DNA from: Cytophagaceae bacterium
GTDB lineage: Bacteria; Bacteroidota; Bacteroidia; Cytophagales; Cytophagaceae
Length of the DNA stretch: 64,000 nucleotides
Assembly: GCA_025455005.1 (NCBI GenBank)
Contig: JALONH010000007.1
Location: forward strand, 41,912-105,911
Direction of reading: 5' to 3'
Shown piece after piece: positions 25,823 to 35,056 of this stretch (its first letter is position 1; the number at the start of each line of letters is the position of its first letter). A program made the translations under genes and the position numbers. Below the pieces are notes generated by a model. That model worked only from the letters and a program-made list of their open reading frames with translations, was not told the origin of the DNA and did no database searches.

Positions 25823-27235
25823 ATGAAATACCTTCTGCTAGTTTTCTTTCCTTTTACCCTGTTCGCTCAGTCCATTACTAAAGAAAACTTGGGGCCTAAT
25901 GTGAATACAAAATATAATGACTTAGCACCTGTGTTATCATTAGATGGAAACTTTTTATATTTTATAATAGAGGGCCATCCTAAAAACACAAAATTTTATA
26001 ATTCAGATTCTCAAGATATTTGGTATTCAGAAAAAGACAGTTCCGGTAAATGGTCTGTAGCCAAGCACCTGACCAAACCGTTTAATCAAAGATTATACAA
26101 CAGTATTGAAAGTGTTAGTATTGATGGTAGTATATTATATATACGGGGGGCCTATGAAAAGGGTACTTTTATAGGCCCCGGTTTTTCTTATATGTACAAA
26201 ACACCTACCGGTTGGAGCGAACCGGTTAAAATGAATATTATCGATTTAGATAAGTTAAATGCCGGCACTGTTGATGCATTACATGTTTGTCCGGATGGGA
26301 AAACAATTTTACTCGCTTTCACTACAAAAAAAGATAGTCGTATCAATGACCTATATGTTTCCTATAAAATAGGACCTAATACTTGGTCTAAGCCAAAGTA
26401 TTTATCTGATATTAACACTAAAAAATATGTAGAATCTACTCCGTTCATGGCAGCAGATAATAAAACCCTTTATTTTTCAAGTGATCGTCCCAATGGGGTT
26501 GGAAGTCGAGACGTGTATATGACACGTCGATTAGATAACTCTTGGAATAAATGGAGCAAACCGGTCAACTTAGGTGATTCAATTAATACACCCGATTGGG
26601 ATGCTTATTTTATCACAGATGCTTCCGGAGTCTACGGGTATATCGTATCATCTGAAAACAGTTTTGGCGAATCCGATATTTATAAAATTAAATTACCCTC
26701 TTCTATTCGGCCGGAACCCGTAGAAATGGTAACAGGATTTTTAAAAGATAGTAATGGCACTTTCGTGAAAACATCTTTAAAAATACAAGAGGGATTTAGC
26801 CCAACCACGGTGCAAGAAGGAATTTGTCACCCTACTAGCGGCAAGTTTACTTTCTTTTTAACTTATGGACATACGTATACTTTACAAATTAAAAATAAAC
26901 ACCAGTTTATTGAGCCCTTTGTTATTAATCTTGCGGACTCTCTACCCTATACAGACAATTTAAAAGACAGCGTTTTACTTGTTAAAAACATTTGGGCTAA
27001 TGAATCTTATGAATTACTTCATCCAAAATTAAATAAAACAAAGTTTATATGGGAAGCCTATCTAAATAAACTATTAGATAATGAATATAGTACATTTGAA
27101 ATACATACTAACGGATCTCCGGAATGGCAATATTATGTAGAAAGAATGCAACATGTAATTCCTAACGTAAAGGTGAATGTAATAACTGATTTTTCTATTA
27201 CAGACGACCGATTAAACGTTATTATTATTCAATAG
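25823..27235 (+). CDS. PD40 beta-propeller exported protein (PorE-like core, no OmpA domain)
   Basis: A 470-residue exported protein. A signal peptide (1-16, ending LFAQ) is followed by a WD40/PD40 propeller to about 290, with repeats such as YNDLAPVLSLDGNFLYF, ESTPFMAADNKTLYFSSDRP and GSRDVYMTRR. A carboxypeptidase-regulatory-like segment starts near 300 (VTGFLKDSNGTF). The same core appears in the PorE-like proteins at 53338 and 56806, but here there is no N-terminal TPR and no recognisable OmpA domain; the C-terminal 60 residues (including FEIHTNG) may be a remnant or an unrelated domain. It lies 27 nt after fabF and converges on nhaA with an 11-nt overlap. It is probably envelope-associated. 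Confidence 0.82.
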   Translation: MKYLLLVFFPFTLFAQSITKENLGPNVNTKYNDLAPVLSLDGNFLYFIIEGHPKNTKFYNSDSQDIWYSEKDSSGKWSVAKHLTKPFNQRLYNSIESVSIDGSILYIRGAYEKGTFIGPGFSYMYKTPTGWSEPVKMNIIDLDKLNAGTVDALHVCPDGKTILLAFTTKKDSRINDLYVSYKIGPNTWSKPKYLSDINTKKYVESTPFMAADNKTLYFSSDRPNGVGSRDVYMTRRLDNSWNKWSKPVNLGDSINTPDWDAYFITDASGVYGYIVSSENSFGESDIYKIKLPSSIRPEPVEMVTGFLKDSNGTFVKTSLKIQEGFSPTTVQEGICHPTSGKFTFFLTYGHTYTLQIKNKHQFIEPFVINLADSLPYTDNLKDSVLLVKNIWANESYELLHPKLNKTKFIWEAYLNKLLDNEYSTFEIHTNGSPEWQYYVERMQHVIPNVKVNVITDFSITDDRLNVIIIQ

Positions 27236-28544
27236 TTGGATCTTTGTCGGGTACCATCGTTTTAAAATACAAATAACCAATAACTCCACTGAATAGAGAG
27301 GCAACCATTACGGCCATTTTAGCATTTGCTTTTAACTCTTCTGAAACAAAGGCTAGATCTGCTATAAACATCGACATCGTAAAGCCTACTCCTGCTAATA
27401 GAGCGACTCCAAATAATAATTTCAAATTTATATTTTCCGGTAAATCAGCTATTTTCAACTTTACAGCTATCCAGGAAAATCCAAATACCCCTAAGGCTTT
27501 ACCCAAAACTAATCCTATAATAATTCCTATACTCACCGGGTGTTGCAGCATGTCAATAAAAGAACCATTGATTACAACACCTGCATTTACAAAAGCAAAC
27601 AAAGGCAGAACCAAAAAACTGACTAACCCATGCATGCCATATTCTAAATGTTGAAGGGGTGTTTGAGCATCATCCACCACCTCTCTCATATTTTCCAAAA
27701 CTTCATTTTGATACTTAGTAGTTACAGAATATTGATTGGTTGGAATAGCATTAAAGTCTTCAATTAATTCTTTCATTCTATTAGAATACTCTTCTTCTGA
27801 TATTTTAGTTCGAGCCGGTATAAAGAAGGCTGCGACTACTCCGGCTATGGTAGCATGTACTCCCGACAATAAAAATGCAATCCAAACACCACCTATACCA
27901 ACAAATGCATAATACCAAACATTTCGAACGCCTAACCTATTCATCATATACAACAAGAAAAGAAATAGTCCGGCAAATAGTAAACTTCCAAATGAAATAG
28001 TGGAGGTATAAAATAAAGCAATTACTAATACTGCTCCTAAATCATCTACAATAGCCAGTGCCGTAAGAAATATTTTTAAGGTTAAAGGAATTTTATCTTT
28101 TAATAACGTCATTATACCTAAAACAAATGCAATATCTGTAGCCATAGGAACACCCCAACCACTCTTGAATTCAGGATCCTTGCCATCGATTATTAAGTAA
28201 AACAATGCAGGTAAGAGCATACCGCCTACAGCAGCTATTATGGGTAAACTTGCTTTTTTAAGATTGGATAATTCACCGGCAATAATTTCACGTTTTAATT
28301 CTAAACCAACCACAAAAAAGAAAATGGACATTAACCCATCGTTAACCCAATGGTGTAAAGGTTTTTCTAAAACAAAATCACCCCATGAAAAGTGAATAGT
28401 AGTATGGGTAAAAAAATGGTATCCATGGGCAGTTGCTTCCATGTTGGCACATACTAATCCTGCAATGGCGGATAGTAACAATATCCATCCTGAACCGGAT
28501 TCGTTATGAAAGAAACGAAAAAGAATTTGTTGAATTTTTTTCAT
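27225..28544 (-). CDS. nhaA: Na+/H+ antiporter NhaA
   Basis: A 439-residue inner-membrane antiporter exchanging cytoplasmic Na+ for external H+ in pH and sodium homeostasis. Family blocks are HHWVNDGLMSIFFFVVGLELKREI, the ATDIAFVLGIMTLL helix, LTALAIVDDLGAVLVIALFY with the paired aspartates of the ion site, and HATIAGVVAAFFIP. About eleven helices are visible, with a soluble insert around 250-300 (TKISEEEYSNRMKEL to HLEYGMHGL). It follows the glycogen synthase gene by 56 bp that contain a hairpin terminator, so it may have its own promoter. The 3' end overlaps the PD40 gene. Confidence 0.96.
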   Translation of the reverse strand: MKKIQQILFRFFHNESGSGWILLLSAIAGLVCANMEATAHGYHFFTHTTIHFSWGDFVLEKPLHHWVNDGLMSIFFFVVGLELKREIIAGELSNLKKASLPIIAAVGGMLLPALFYLIIDGKDPEFKSGWGVPMATDIAFVLGIMTLLKDKIPLTLKIFLTALAIVDDLGAVLVIALFYTSTISFGSLLFAGLFLFLLYMMNRLGVRNVWYYAFVGIGGVWIAFLLSGVHATIAGVVAAFFIPARTKISEEEYSNRMKELIEDFNAIPTNQYSVTTKYQNEVLENMREVVDDAQTPLQHLEYGMHGLVSFLVLPLFAFVNAGVVINGSFIDMLQHPVSIGIIIGLVLGKALGVFGFSWIAVKLKIADLPENINLKLLFGVALLAGVGFTMSMFIADLAFVSEELKANAKMAVMVASLFSGVIGYLYFKTMVPDKDPTIE

Positions 28545-28560
28545 TGTAAGTAGTATAAAA

Positions 28561-28590
28561 TAGTAAAAGTCCTCTGAAGGGAGGACTATT
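28561..28590 (-). terminator. Terminator-like hairpin between glycogen synthase and nhaA
   Basis: AGTCCTC (28568-28574) and GAGGACT (28581-28587) form a GC-rich 7-bp stem with a 6-nt loop. On the minus strand it is followed by TTTACTATTTT, so it may end or attenuate transcription from glycogen synthase into nhaA. Confidence 0.6.
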
Positions 28591-28600
28591 GGAAGTAGAT

Positions 28601-30412
28601 TTATAAAGATGCAATTAAATCGTATGCCATTCGATGGGTTCGGTCGTAATAGCTACCTAAGTTTTGCCAATCAAAATGCTCCGATGCACTCTCTACTTTG
28701 TTTCGTTGAATGATACGGTCTTTTCTGCTTAAGTGAACAAAATCATACATCTTATTAGACAATTGTTCTGCTGACTCATGAAATCCTCTATAATTTCGAT
28801 TCACAACATAGATACCTTTGTCTTCGTTGTTGGGTACATTTTTTAACACATAGTCACCAAAACCGGACAAATCAGATGTAACAGCCGGAACACCTGATGC
28901 CATACATTCCAGAGGTGTATACCCCCACGGTTCATAATAACTAGGGAAAATACCTAAGTGACAACCTCGTACAAATTGATTGTAGTCAAGACCAAATAAT
29001 GGATTAGTGGATGTAATAAAATCCGGATGGTACACCACTTTAACTTTATCGTGTTTGTTGTTAATTAAATTAGCTGTACGTAGGAAGTTTAAGATTTCAT
29101 CTTGAGCGTCGTAAACGAGATTATGGGTTACGATTTTGGGAAGTTCATTCGATTTCCAAGATAATAATGTACGACGTAAACGAAGTCTCCAATAATCATC
29201 CACAAACTTATTTAAATCCGGTATTTTTAAATCATTCGATGCAGCCGTTTCTTCGAATAACTTTGCTTCCACTTGTTCTACTATAGAGTGGCAATTATCT
29301 TTAATTTCTTCCATCACGGCTCTTGAATGTAATACTTGAGGATTGATGGAATGGTAAGGTTGTTTGGTTACGAAAAACATAACTACCGTTACATCAGTAT
29401 TCTCTTGTTGTAATCTCCAGTTAAGACGTGCTAACGCTTCTAATGTTAGATCAAAGCCTTTATTTTTATATTCATATCTACCTGAAGTAAAGAAATAAAT
29501 CGTTTTATCTAAGTCAAAAGAATAACTTTGAAAGAAATGACCAGTAATAAATTGATGAATTTTATCTTTGTATCGAGCGTGTAAATTTTGATGTTCATGT
29601 CCTGCTGTAAAACGCTCTATATTTAAACCGTTGGGCAAAACCATCTCCGGCATTCGACCTAGTAGGTGTACACATTCTTGAGCTGTTACTTCACTCACTG
29701 TAGTAAAAATATGGGCTCCATGTGCTGCAGAGCGTTCAATTTTTACGGCCGGTTCTATATTAAAGTTTATTGCTTCTTTATTCCAATCATAGAAAGGCAA
29801 ATGATCCATGTAGCCGGGGTCGTTCATTGCTAAATAACGACCTAACAAAGTAGCATGTGTCGTGAATACAATGGCAGAACTTTGTCCATCTCGGCGCATA
29901 TCCGGAATAGCTGTTCCGGTCATCCACTCATGAAAATGGGCAATATTTTTTCTTTCTTCTTTTACTTGATCTAAACAACCTAAAAATTCTTTTGCTAAAT
30001 AACCAAATGCTACGACTTGGTTTAATAAATCATCTCCCTCCGGAGACGATATACCATGCTTTTCCCACAGTAAATATTTAATTTCCCCTAATTTGTAATA
30101 GATACTATAGGGATTAAGCAATACTACTTTGGGTTTACCGGATACTAACCAATGACCATACTGTACCTCTACCCCTTTTTGTCTAAGTAATAATACCGCC
30201 TGACCGAATACATCATCATAAGTATCTGTAGGTTCAAACTCTGCAGATGCTTTACCGTGAAAGTAAGGACCTATTAAACAGTATCGATCTCCCCACACTT
30301 CTCTCATGGTTGGTACTTTGGAACGAATTACGGTGTAAATACCACCTACTTGATTACATACTTCCCAAGCAATTTCCGTTAACAAACACTCCGAATAGGC
30401 ATTCTGTTGCAT
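28601..30412 (-). CDS. Glycogen synthase, eukaryotic-type (GT3 family)
   Basis: A 603-residue glycosyltransferase of family GT3, the animal and fungal glycogen synthase type, rather than the bacterial GlgA (GT5). Diagnostic blocks are LLTEIAWEVCNQVGGIYTVI at about 11-30, AHFHEWMTGTAIPDMR, TTHATLLGRYLA, VTAQECVHLLGRMPEMVLPN, and the C-terminal GIFPSYYEPWGYTPLECMAS. It transfers glucose, probably from UDP-glucose, to a growing alpha-1,4-glucan. GT3 enzymes occur in many Bacteroidota. No branching or phosphorylase gene is adjacent, so storage-polysaccharide genes are dispersed. It sits in a run with argS, a glutathione peroxidase-like gene, and a metallophosphatase. Confidence 0.95.
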   Translation of the reverse strand: MQQNAYSECLLTEIAWEVCNQVGGIYTVIRSKVPTMREVWGDRYCLIGPYFHGKASAEFEPTDTYDDVFGQAVLLLRQKGVEVQYGHWLVSGKPKVVLLNPYSIYYKLGEIKYLLWEKHGISSPEGDDLLNQVVAFGYLAKEFLGCLDQVKEERKNIAHFHEWMTGTAIPDMRRDGQSSAIVFTTHATLLGRYLAMNDPGYMDHLPFYDWNKEAINFNIEPAVKIERSAAHGAHIFTTVSEVTAQECVHLLGRMPEMVLPNGLNIERFTAGHEHQNLHARYKDKIHQFITGHFFQSYSFDLDKTIYFFTSGRYEYKNKGFDLTLEALARLNWRLQQENTDVTVVMFFVTKQPYHSINPQVLHSRAVMEEIKDNCHSIVEQVEAKLFEETAASNDLKIPDLNKFVDDYWRLRLRRTLLSWKSNELPKIVTHNLVYDAQDEILNFLRTANLINNKHDKVKVVYHPDFITSTNPLFGLDYNQFVRGCHLGIFPSYYEPWGYTPLECMASGVPAVTSDLSGFGDYVLKNVPNNEDKGIYVVNRNYRGFHESAEQLSNKMYDFVHLSRKDRIIQRNKVESASEHFDWQNLGSYYDRTHRMAYDLIASL

Positions 30413-30422
30413 GATAGTTAAT

Positions 30423-31103
30423 TTAAAAGTCTATATTTTGTTGACATATTAAGGATTTTGTAGAAGAAATAAAAGCACATAAGTGCCCCATATCTTTTTT
30501 CGTTTTGTGATAAACGCATCCATTATCGATACTTAATTGAGACGATTTTTCAACCGTTTCGATGTCTTTCCTGATATTTTCCATTGAAGTAGGAGTGTGA
30601 CCATGTATAACATATTTATTATGAGTACGTTTAGGATTTACTTCGAAAGACCTTATCCACATCATAGCTTCTATATCGGAAAATGGATTCGGTATGTTCG
30701 TGTTTATACCTGCATGCACATAAATCTCATTTTCCGTTACGAAATAATAAGACAATTGTTCCAGCCATTCCACATATTTTTGAGGTATTTTCTTTATGTG
30801 TTCGACACCGAAAGAACGTAAGGTAGCATCTCCCCCATTTCGTACCCATAAATCGAAGAGTTGATAATCTCTAGATGCATCTAACATCATTTGTTCATGA
30901 TTACCTCTCAAGCAGACTACTATGTATTGTTCCTGTAGTTGGATTATATAATTTATTACTCCCATACTATTGGGGCCTCGGTCGATATAATCCCCTAAAA
31001 AAATTAAAGTATCGTCTGGTGTAGGCGATACTTTAATAAGTAATTGTTCTAATGTTTTAATACAGCCATGTATATCCCCTATGGCAATTGTTCTTCCTTT
31101 CAT
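30423..31103 (-). CDS. Ser/Thr phosphatase-type metallophosphoesterase
   Basis: A 226-residue calcineurin-like phosphoesterase. The metal-binding motifs are in order: GDIHG (9-13), GDYIDRG (37-43), GNHE (about 68-71), then VHAGIN and VIHGHTP. This set matches PPP-family phosphatases such as PrpA/PrpB and the symmetrical diadenosine tetraphosphatase group; the substrate (phosphoprotein or dinucleotide) is not separable by eye. Its start overlaps the peroxidase-like gene stop (ATGA), and the glycogen synthase gene follows 10 nt later, so the three are co-translated. Confidence 0.9.
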   Translation of the reverse strand: MKGRTIAIGDIHGCIKTLEQLLIKVSPTPDDTLIFLGDYIDRGPNSMGVINYIIQLQEQYIVVCLRGNHEQMMLDASRDYQLFDLWVRNGGDATLRSFGVEHIKKIPQKYVEWLEQLSYYFVTENEIYVHAGINTNIPNPFSDIEAMMWIRSFEVNPKRTHNKYVIHGHTPTSMENIRKDIETVEKSSQLSIDNGCVYHKTKKDMGHLCAFISSTKSLICQQNIDF

Positions 31104-31672
31104 TTTGATTCAATCGCTGAAATTAATTTCGAGTCAAAAGGTTTTATTCCTGAACCATAAAATTTAATTAGTTCTCCTGATTCACTTATTAAATACTTTC
31201 CAAAATTCCAACTGGGAGACTCCGAATTCCAACCATTCTTTTTAGGGTCAGTCAACCATTGATACATAGGATGTATAGAAGTACCTTTAATCGTTACTTT
31301 TTCCATCATAGAAAACGTAACGCCATAGTTTTTTTGACAAAACAATTGTATCTCTTGGGCCGAACCTTGTTCTTGAGAACCAAAATCATTGCAGGGAAAT
31401 CCTAGAATGACTAGTCTATCAGAATATTTTTCATGCAACTTTTGTAAATCTTCATATTGTGGGGTATATCCACACGCGGAGGCAGTATTTACAATTAGTA
31501 TCTTTTTGCCCTTCGCTAAAGACCAGTCAAAGGCTTTTCCATCTAATAAGGTTAAGGGTATACTATAAATGGATACAGGTGCTGTTCCGGAAATAGTAGG
31601 TTTCGATTTTAACTCACTGTTTATTCCAAAACAAGAAGAGAAAAACATAATAAAGGAATACGGAAATTTCAT
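31100..31672 (-). CDS. Exported glutathione peroxidase-like thioredoxin-fold protein
   Basis: A 190-residue thiol peroxidase-like protein with an N-terminal hydrophobic leader (about 1-18) suggesting export or membrane anchoring. The peroxidatic Cys is C67 (TASACGYTPQY). C94 lies in FPCNDFGSQE, where the usual Gln of the Cys-Gln-Trp-Asn tetrad is Asp (D96). The Trp and Asn of the tetrad are retained in SWNFGKYLI. The family reduces hydroperoxides, mostly with thioredoxin as donor in bacteria. It starts 7 nt after argS and shares ATGA with the phosphatase gene. The D-for-Q change may lower peroxidase activity. Confidence 0.88.
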   Translation of the reverse strand: MKFPYSFIMFFSSCFGINSELKSKPTISGTAPVSIYSIPLTLLDGKAFDWSLAKGKKILIVNTASACGYTPQYEDLQKLHEKYSDRLVILGFPCNDFGSQEQGSAQEIQLFCQKNYGVTFSMMEKVTIKGTSIHPMYQWLTDPKKNGWNSESPSWNFGKYLISESGELIKFYGSGIKPFDSKLISAIESK

Positions 31673-31678
31673 AGGAGA

Positions 31679-33457
31679 TTACATTTTGTTAGGAACTTCT
31701 ATTCCTAATAACAACATAGACCGTTGAATTGTTTTGGCAACAATTGCACTAAGTTGTAATCGAAACAATTGGCTTTCTTTGTTTTCTTGAAATACCGGAC
31801 ACTCTGCATAAAATCGATTATAAGATTTAGCTACATCATATACGTAAGCTGCTATACTACTTGGAGCATAGGCTCCGGCAGCTTCTGCTAATTTCGATGG
31901 ATATTTCAATAATTCTTCTATTACTTGCCTTTCTTCTACCTGTAATGAATAGGTAATAGAGATAGAATCGTTGAGGTCTACTCCCATAGTATTTGCTTTA
32001 CGAATAATAGAAGCTATACGAGCATATGTGTATTGAATAAATGGACCTGTGTTTCCTTGAAAGTCTATCGATTCTTCTGGATTAAACAACATTCGTTTTT
32101 TCGGATCTACACGCAATAAATAATATTTTAGAGCACCTAATCCTAATTGATGAAATAATATAGATGCCTGCTCTTCTGATAAATCTTCTACTTTTCCTAA
32201 CTCTAAGGTTCTAGCTTTTGCTGTATCTATCATTTCTTGTACTAAATCGTCGGCATCTACCACCGTACCTTCTCTAGATTTCATTTTACCACTTGGTAAG
32301 TCTACCATTCCATAAGACATATGGTAAACACCGTCAGCATATGATTTATTTAATTTTTTCAATATCGCTTGTAAGACTTGAAAATGATAATCTTGCTCGT
32401 TTCCCACAACGTAAACGGATTTAGAACAAGCAAAGTCTTTAAATTTTAATTCCGCAGTCCCTAAATCTTGAGTAATATAAACAGAGGTCCCGTCTCCTCT
32501 AAGTAAAAGTTTATGGTCTAATCCTTCCCTTGTTAAATCTATCCAAACCGATTGATCCTCTTTTTTATAAAAAGTGTTGGTTTGCAATCCTTCTTCGACT
32601 ATATCTTTGCCCAACAGATAGGTATTGGATTCATAGTAAAAATGATCAAAATGTACTCCAATTTTTTTATACGTAGAGTTGAATCCTTGATAAACCCAAG
32701 TATTCATTTTTTTCCATAATTGAACTGTTTCAGGATCATTGGCTTCCCAACGCACTAACATTTGTTGTGCTGCTTTAAAAATAGGGGCTTCTTTTTTAGC
32801 CTCTTCTTCTGAAAGTCCATTTTGCGTTAATTGGTCAATTTCTTTTTTATATTCTTTATCAAACCAAACATAATATTTTCCTACCAGATGGTCTCCTTTC
32901 AAACCGGAACTCTCCGGTGTTTCATTATTTCCCCATCTTTCATAAGCAATCATTGATTTGCATATATGTATACCTCGATCGTTAATCAGATTAGCTCGAA
33001 CAACTGAATAGCCATATGCCTCTAAAATTCTACAAATAGAGTCTCCTAAAAAATTGTTTCTTAAATGTCCTAGGTGTAATGGTTTGTTAGTGTTAGGAGA
33101 TGAAAATTCTACCATCACTTTTTCGTTCGTCGATATACCAAAATTTTCTGTATGACGGAATGTTTCAAGACTAGTTAAAAAATATCTATTGGAAAGTGAA
33201 AGATTAAGAAAGCCTTTCACCACCTGAAAGGATATAATTTCCTCTACATTTTTAACAAGACTGTTTCCTAAGGTTTGGGCTAATCCATCCGGACTCTGTT
33301 TGGTTAATTTAACAAATGGGAAAACGACAAAAGTATACGTTCCTTCAAATTCTTTCTTTGTGGGTTCTAACGTAATCGACTGGTTCGAAAGGTCTAATTG
33401 ATATATTGATTCTAATGCCTCTTTTAGACAATTTTTAATTTTAATCTCGATATTCAT
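31679..33457 (-). CDS. argS: Arginyl-tRNA synthetase
   Basis: A 592-residue class I aminoacyl-tRNA synthetase charging tRNA-Arg. The HIGH motif appears as HLGH in SSPNTNKPLHLGHLRN, and the KMSKS-like loop as SGKMKSREGTVVDADDL. The N-terminal tRNA-recognition domain and the C-terminal helical anticodon-binding domain (ending LLLGIEVPNKM) complete the family length. The start is the ATG at 33457; an in-frame TTG 13 codons upstream would add an arginine-rich extension not seen in the family. AGGAG lies 11 nt ahead of the ATG, an unusual Shine-Dalgarno match for this phylum. It heads the run of genes down to nhaA. Confidence 0.97.
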   Translation of the reverse strand: MNIEIKIKNCLKEALESIYQLDLSNQSITLEPTKKEFEGTYTFVVFPFVKLTKQSPDGLAQTLGNSLVKNVEEIISFQVVKGFLNLSLSNRYFLTSLETFRHTENFGISTNEKVMVEFSSPNTNKPLHLGHLRNNFLGDSICRILEAYGYSVVRANLINDRGIHICKSMIAYERWGNNETPESSGLKGDHLVGKYYVWFDKEYKKEIDQLTQNGLSEEEAKKEAPIFKAAQQMLVRWEANDPETVQLWKKMNTWVYQGFNSTYKKIGVHFDHFYYESNTYLLGKDIVEEGLQTNTFYKKEDQSVWIDLTREGLDHKLLLRGDGTSVYITQDLGTAELKFKDFACSKSVYVVGNEQDYHFQVLQAILKKLNKSYADGVYHMSYGMVDLPSGKMKSREGTVVDADDLVQEMIDTAKARTLELGKVEDLSEEQASILFHQLGLGALKYYLLRVDPKKRMLFNPEESIDFQGNTGPFIQYTYARIASIIRKANTMGVDLNDSISITYSLQVEERQVIEELLKYPSKLAEAAGAYAPSSIAAYVYDVAKSYNRFYAECPVFQENKESQLFRLQLSAIVAKTIQRSMLLLGIEVPNKM

Positions 33458-33661
33458 AATTCTAATTCTCCTGCAAAGATGGGGTATTTTTTCCAAAGGT
33501 TACAATCCATGGAAAAGGGTTTATTTGTTAAAAAATTAGTATCTGAAAATCAATCATATACAATAGTATAGGAAGAAGTAATCCATATTTAATCTATTAA
33601 ATAAGATGAATCTATAATTTTAATTTATTTTTAAAGGTTTATTAGAAAAAGCTCAACGAAA

Positions 33662-35053
33662 ATGGATAGATATTTCGATCTTATCGATCAAACCTTTTAT
33701 TTCCCGACAGAGGAATTTAAATTAGAAAATAATGAACTTTTATTTAATGGTGTTCCCTTAATGGATTTAGTTGAAAAATACGGAACGCCCTTAAAGTTAA
33801 CCTATCTTCCTAAAATAAGCTCACAAATTCAAAAAGCTAAAGCACATTTTAATAATGCCATATCAAAGCACAATTACAAAGGAAGTTATACTTATTGTTA
33901 TTGTACTAAGTCCTCTCACTTCAGTTTTGTATTAAAAGAAGCTTTAAATAACGATATCCATATCGAAACATCATCTGCTTTCGATATTCCAATTGTTCGT
34001 AATTTATACGAGCAACAACGAATTTCGAAAAATACGTTTATCATTTGTAATGGATACAAGAAACCATTGTATACCGATTATATCACACAACTCATAAACG
34101 ACGGGTTTAACTGCATTCCAATATTGGATAATCTTAATGAAATTGAAGCGTATGAAAGTGGCGTAAACGGTAATTGTAATCTGGGTATTCGACTAGCAGC
34201 GGATGAAGAACCTAAATTTGAATTTTATACATCTAGATTGGGAATACGCTATAATGATGTGGTAGATTTTTATAAACAACGAATTGCCACAAATCCGAAG
34301 TTTAAATTAAAGATGTTACATCTTTTCATCAATACCGGAATAAAGGATACTACTTATTATTGGAGTGAACTGCGCCGTTTTGTTCACAAATATGCTGAGT
34401 TAAAGAAAATTAATCCGGCGTTGGATAGTATTGATATTGGTGGTGGTTGGCCAATTAAAACATCCGTTCATTTTGATTATGATTATGCGTACATGGCAGA
34501 TCAAATTGTAAAAAATATTAAAAATGTTTGTGAAGAAGAAGGTGTAGAAATGCCGAATATATTCACTGAATTTGGATCGTTTACGGTAGGTGAAAGTGGT
34601 GCTGTTATTTATTCCGTTTTGGGTAGTAAGCTTCAAAATGACAAAGAAGAATGGTATATGATTGACAGTTCTTTTATTACTACACTTCCGGATATATGGG
34701 GGCTTAATCAAAAATATTTATTCCTTGCTGTTAACAATTGGGATAAACCATATAAAAAGATAAAGCTAGGTGGTATCACTTGCGATAGTATGGATTATTA
34801 CAATTCTGAAGCACATCAAAATATGTTGTTTTTACCGGAATTGCCTAAAGATGAAAAGCAACCTTTGATAGTCGGGTTCTTTCATACTGGTGCGTATCAA
34901 GAATCACTTGGAGGTTATGGCGGTATTCAACATTGTTTAATACCGGCACCTAAACATATCTTAATTTCTAAAGATTCGAATGGTGCCTTTCAGTATGAAT
35001 TATTCGCTGAAGAACAGACTCAAGAAAACATGTTGAAGACGCTAGGGTATTAA
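33662..35053 (+). CDS. Arginine decarboxylase-like PLP enzyme (fold III)
   Basis: A 463-residue Orn/DAP/Arg decarboxylase group 2 enzyme with an alanine-racemase-like barrel. The PLP Lys is likely K83 in YCTKSSHFSF. Other blocks are NDIHIETSSAFDI, FIICNGYKK, DIGGGWP at the phosphate-binding glycine loop, and the C-terminal VGFFHTGAYQESLGGYGG. It matches proteins annotated as biosynthetic arginine decarboxylase in Flavobacteriia and relatives; compared with E. coli SpeA (about 660 residues) it is short. The product agmatine would feed polyamine synthesis. Related decarboxylases act on carboxynorspermidine or ornithine, so the substrate is likely but not certain. It is a single gene, ending 3 nt from the facing HAD gene. 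Confidence 0.85.
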   Translation: MDRYFDLIDQTFYFPTEEFKLENNELLFNGVPLMDLVEKYGTPLKLTYLPKISSQIQKAKAHFNNAISKHNYKGSYTYCYCTKSSHFSFVLKEALNNDIHIETSSAFDIPIVRNLYEQQRISKNTFIICNGYKKPLYTDYITQLINDGFNCIPILDNLNEIEAYESGVNGNCNLGIRLAADEEPKFEFYTSRLGIRYNDVVDFYKQRIATNPKFKLKMLHLFINTGIKDTTYYWSELRRFVHKYAELKKINPALDSIDIGGGWPIKTSVHFDYDYAYMADQIVKNIKNVCEEEGVEMPNIFTEFGSFTVGESGAVIYSVLGSKLQNDKEEWYMIDSSFITTLPDIWGLNQKYLFLAVNNWDKPYKKIKLGGITCDSMDYYNSEAHQNMLFLPELPKDEKQPLIVGFFHTGAYQESLGGYGGIQHCLIPAPKHILISKDSNGAFQYELFAEEQTQENMLKTLGY

Positions 35054-35056
35054 GTT

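Noticed and set aside
33458..33661. Intergenic region ahead of the arginine decarboxylase-like gene as a possible sRNA or riboswitch
   Set aside because: The 204 bp are AT-rich with no convincing stems, no terminator and no known aptamer motifs.
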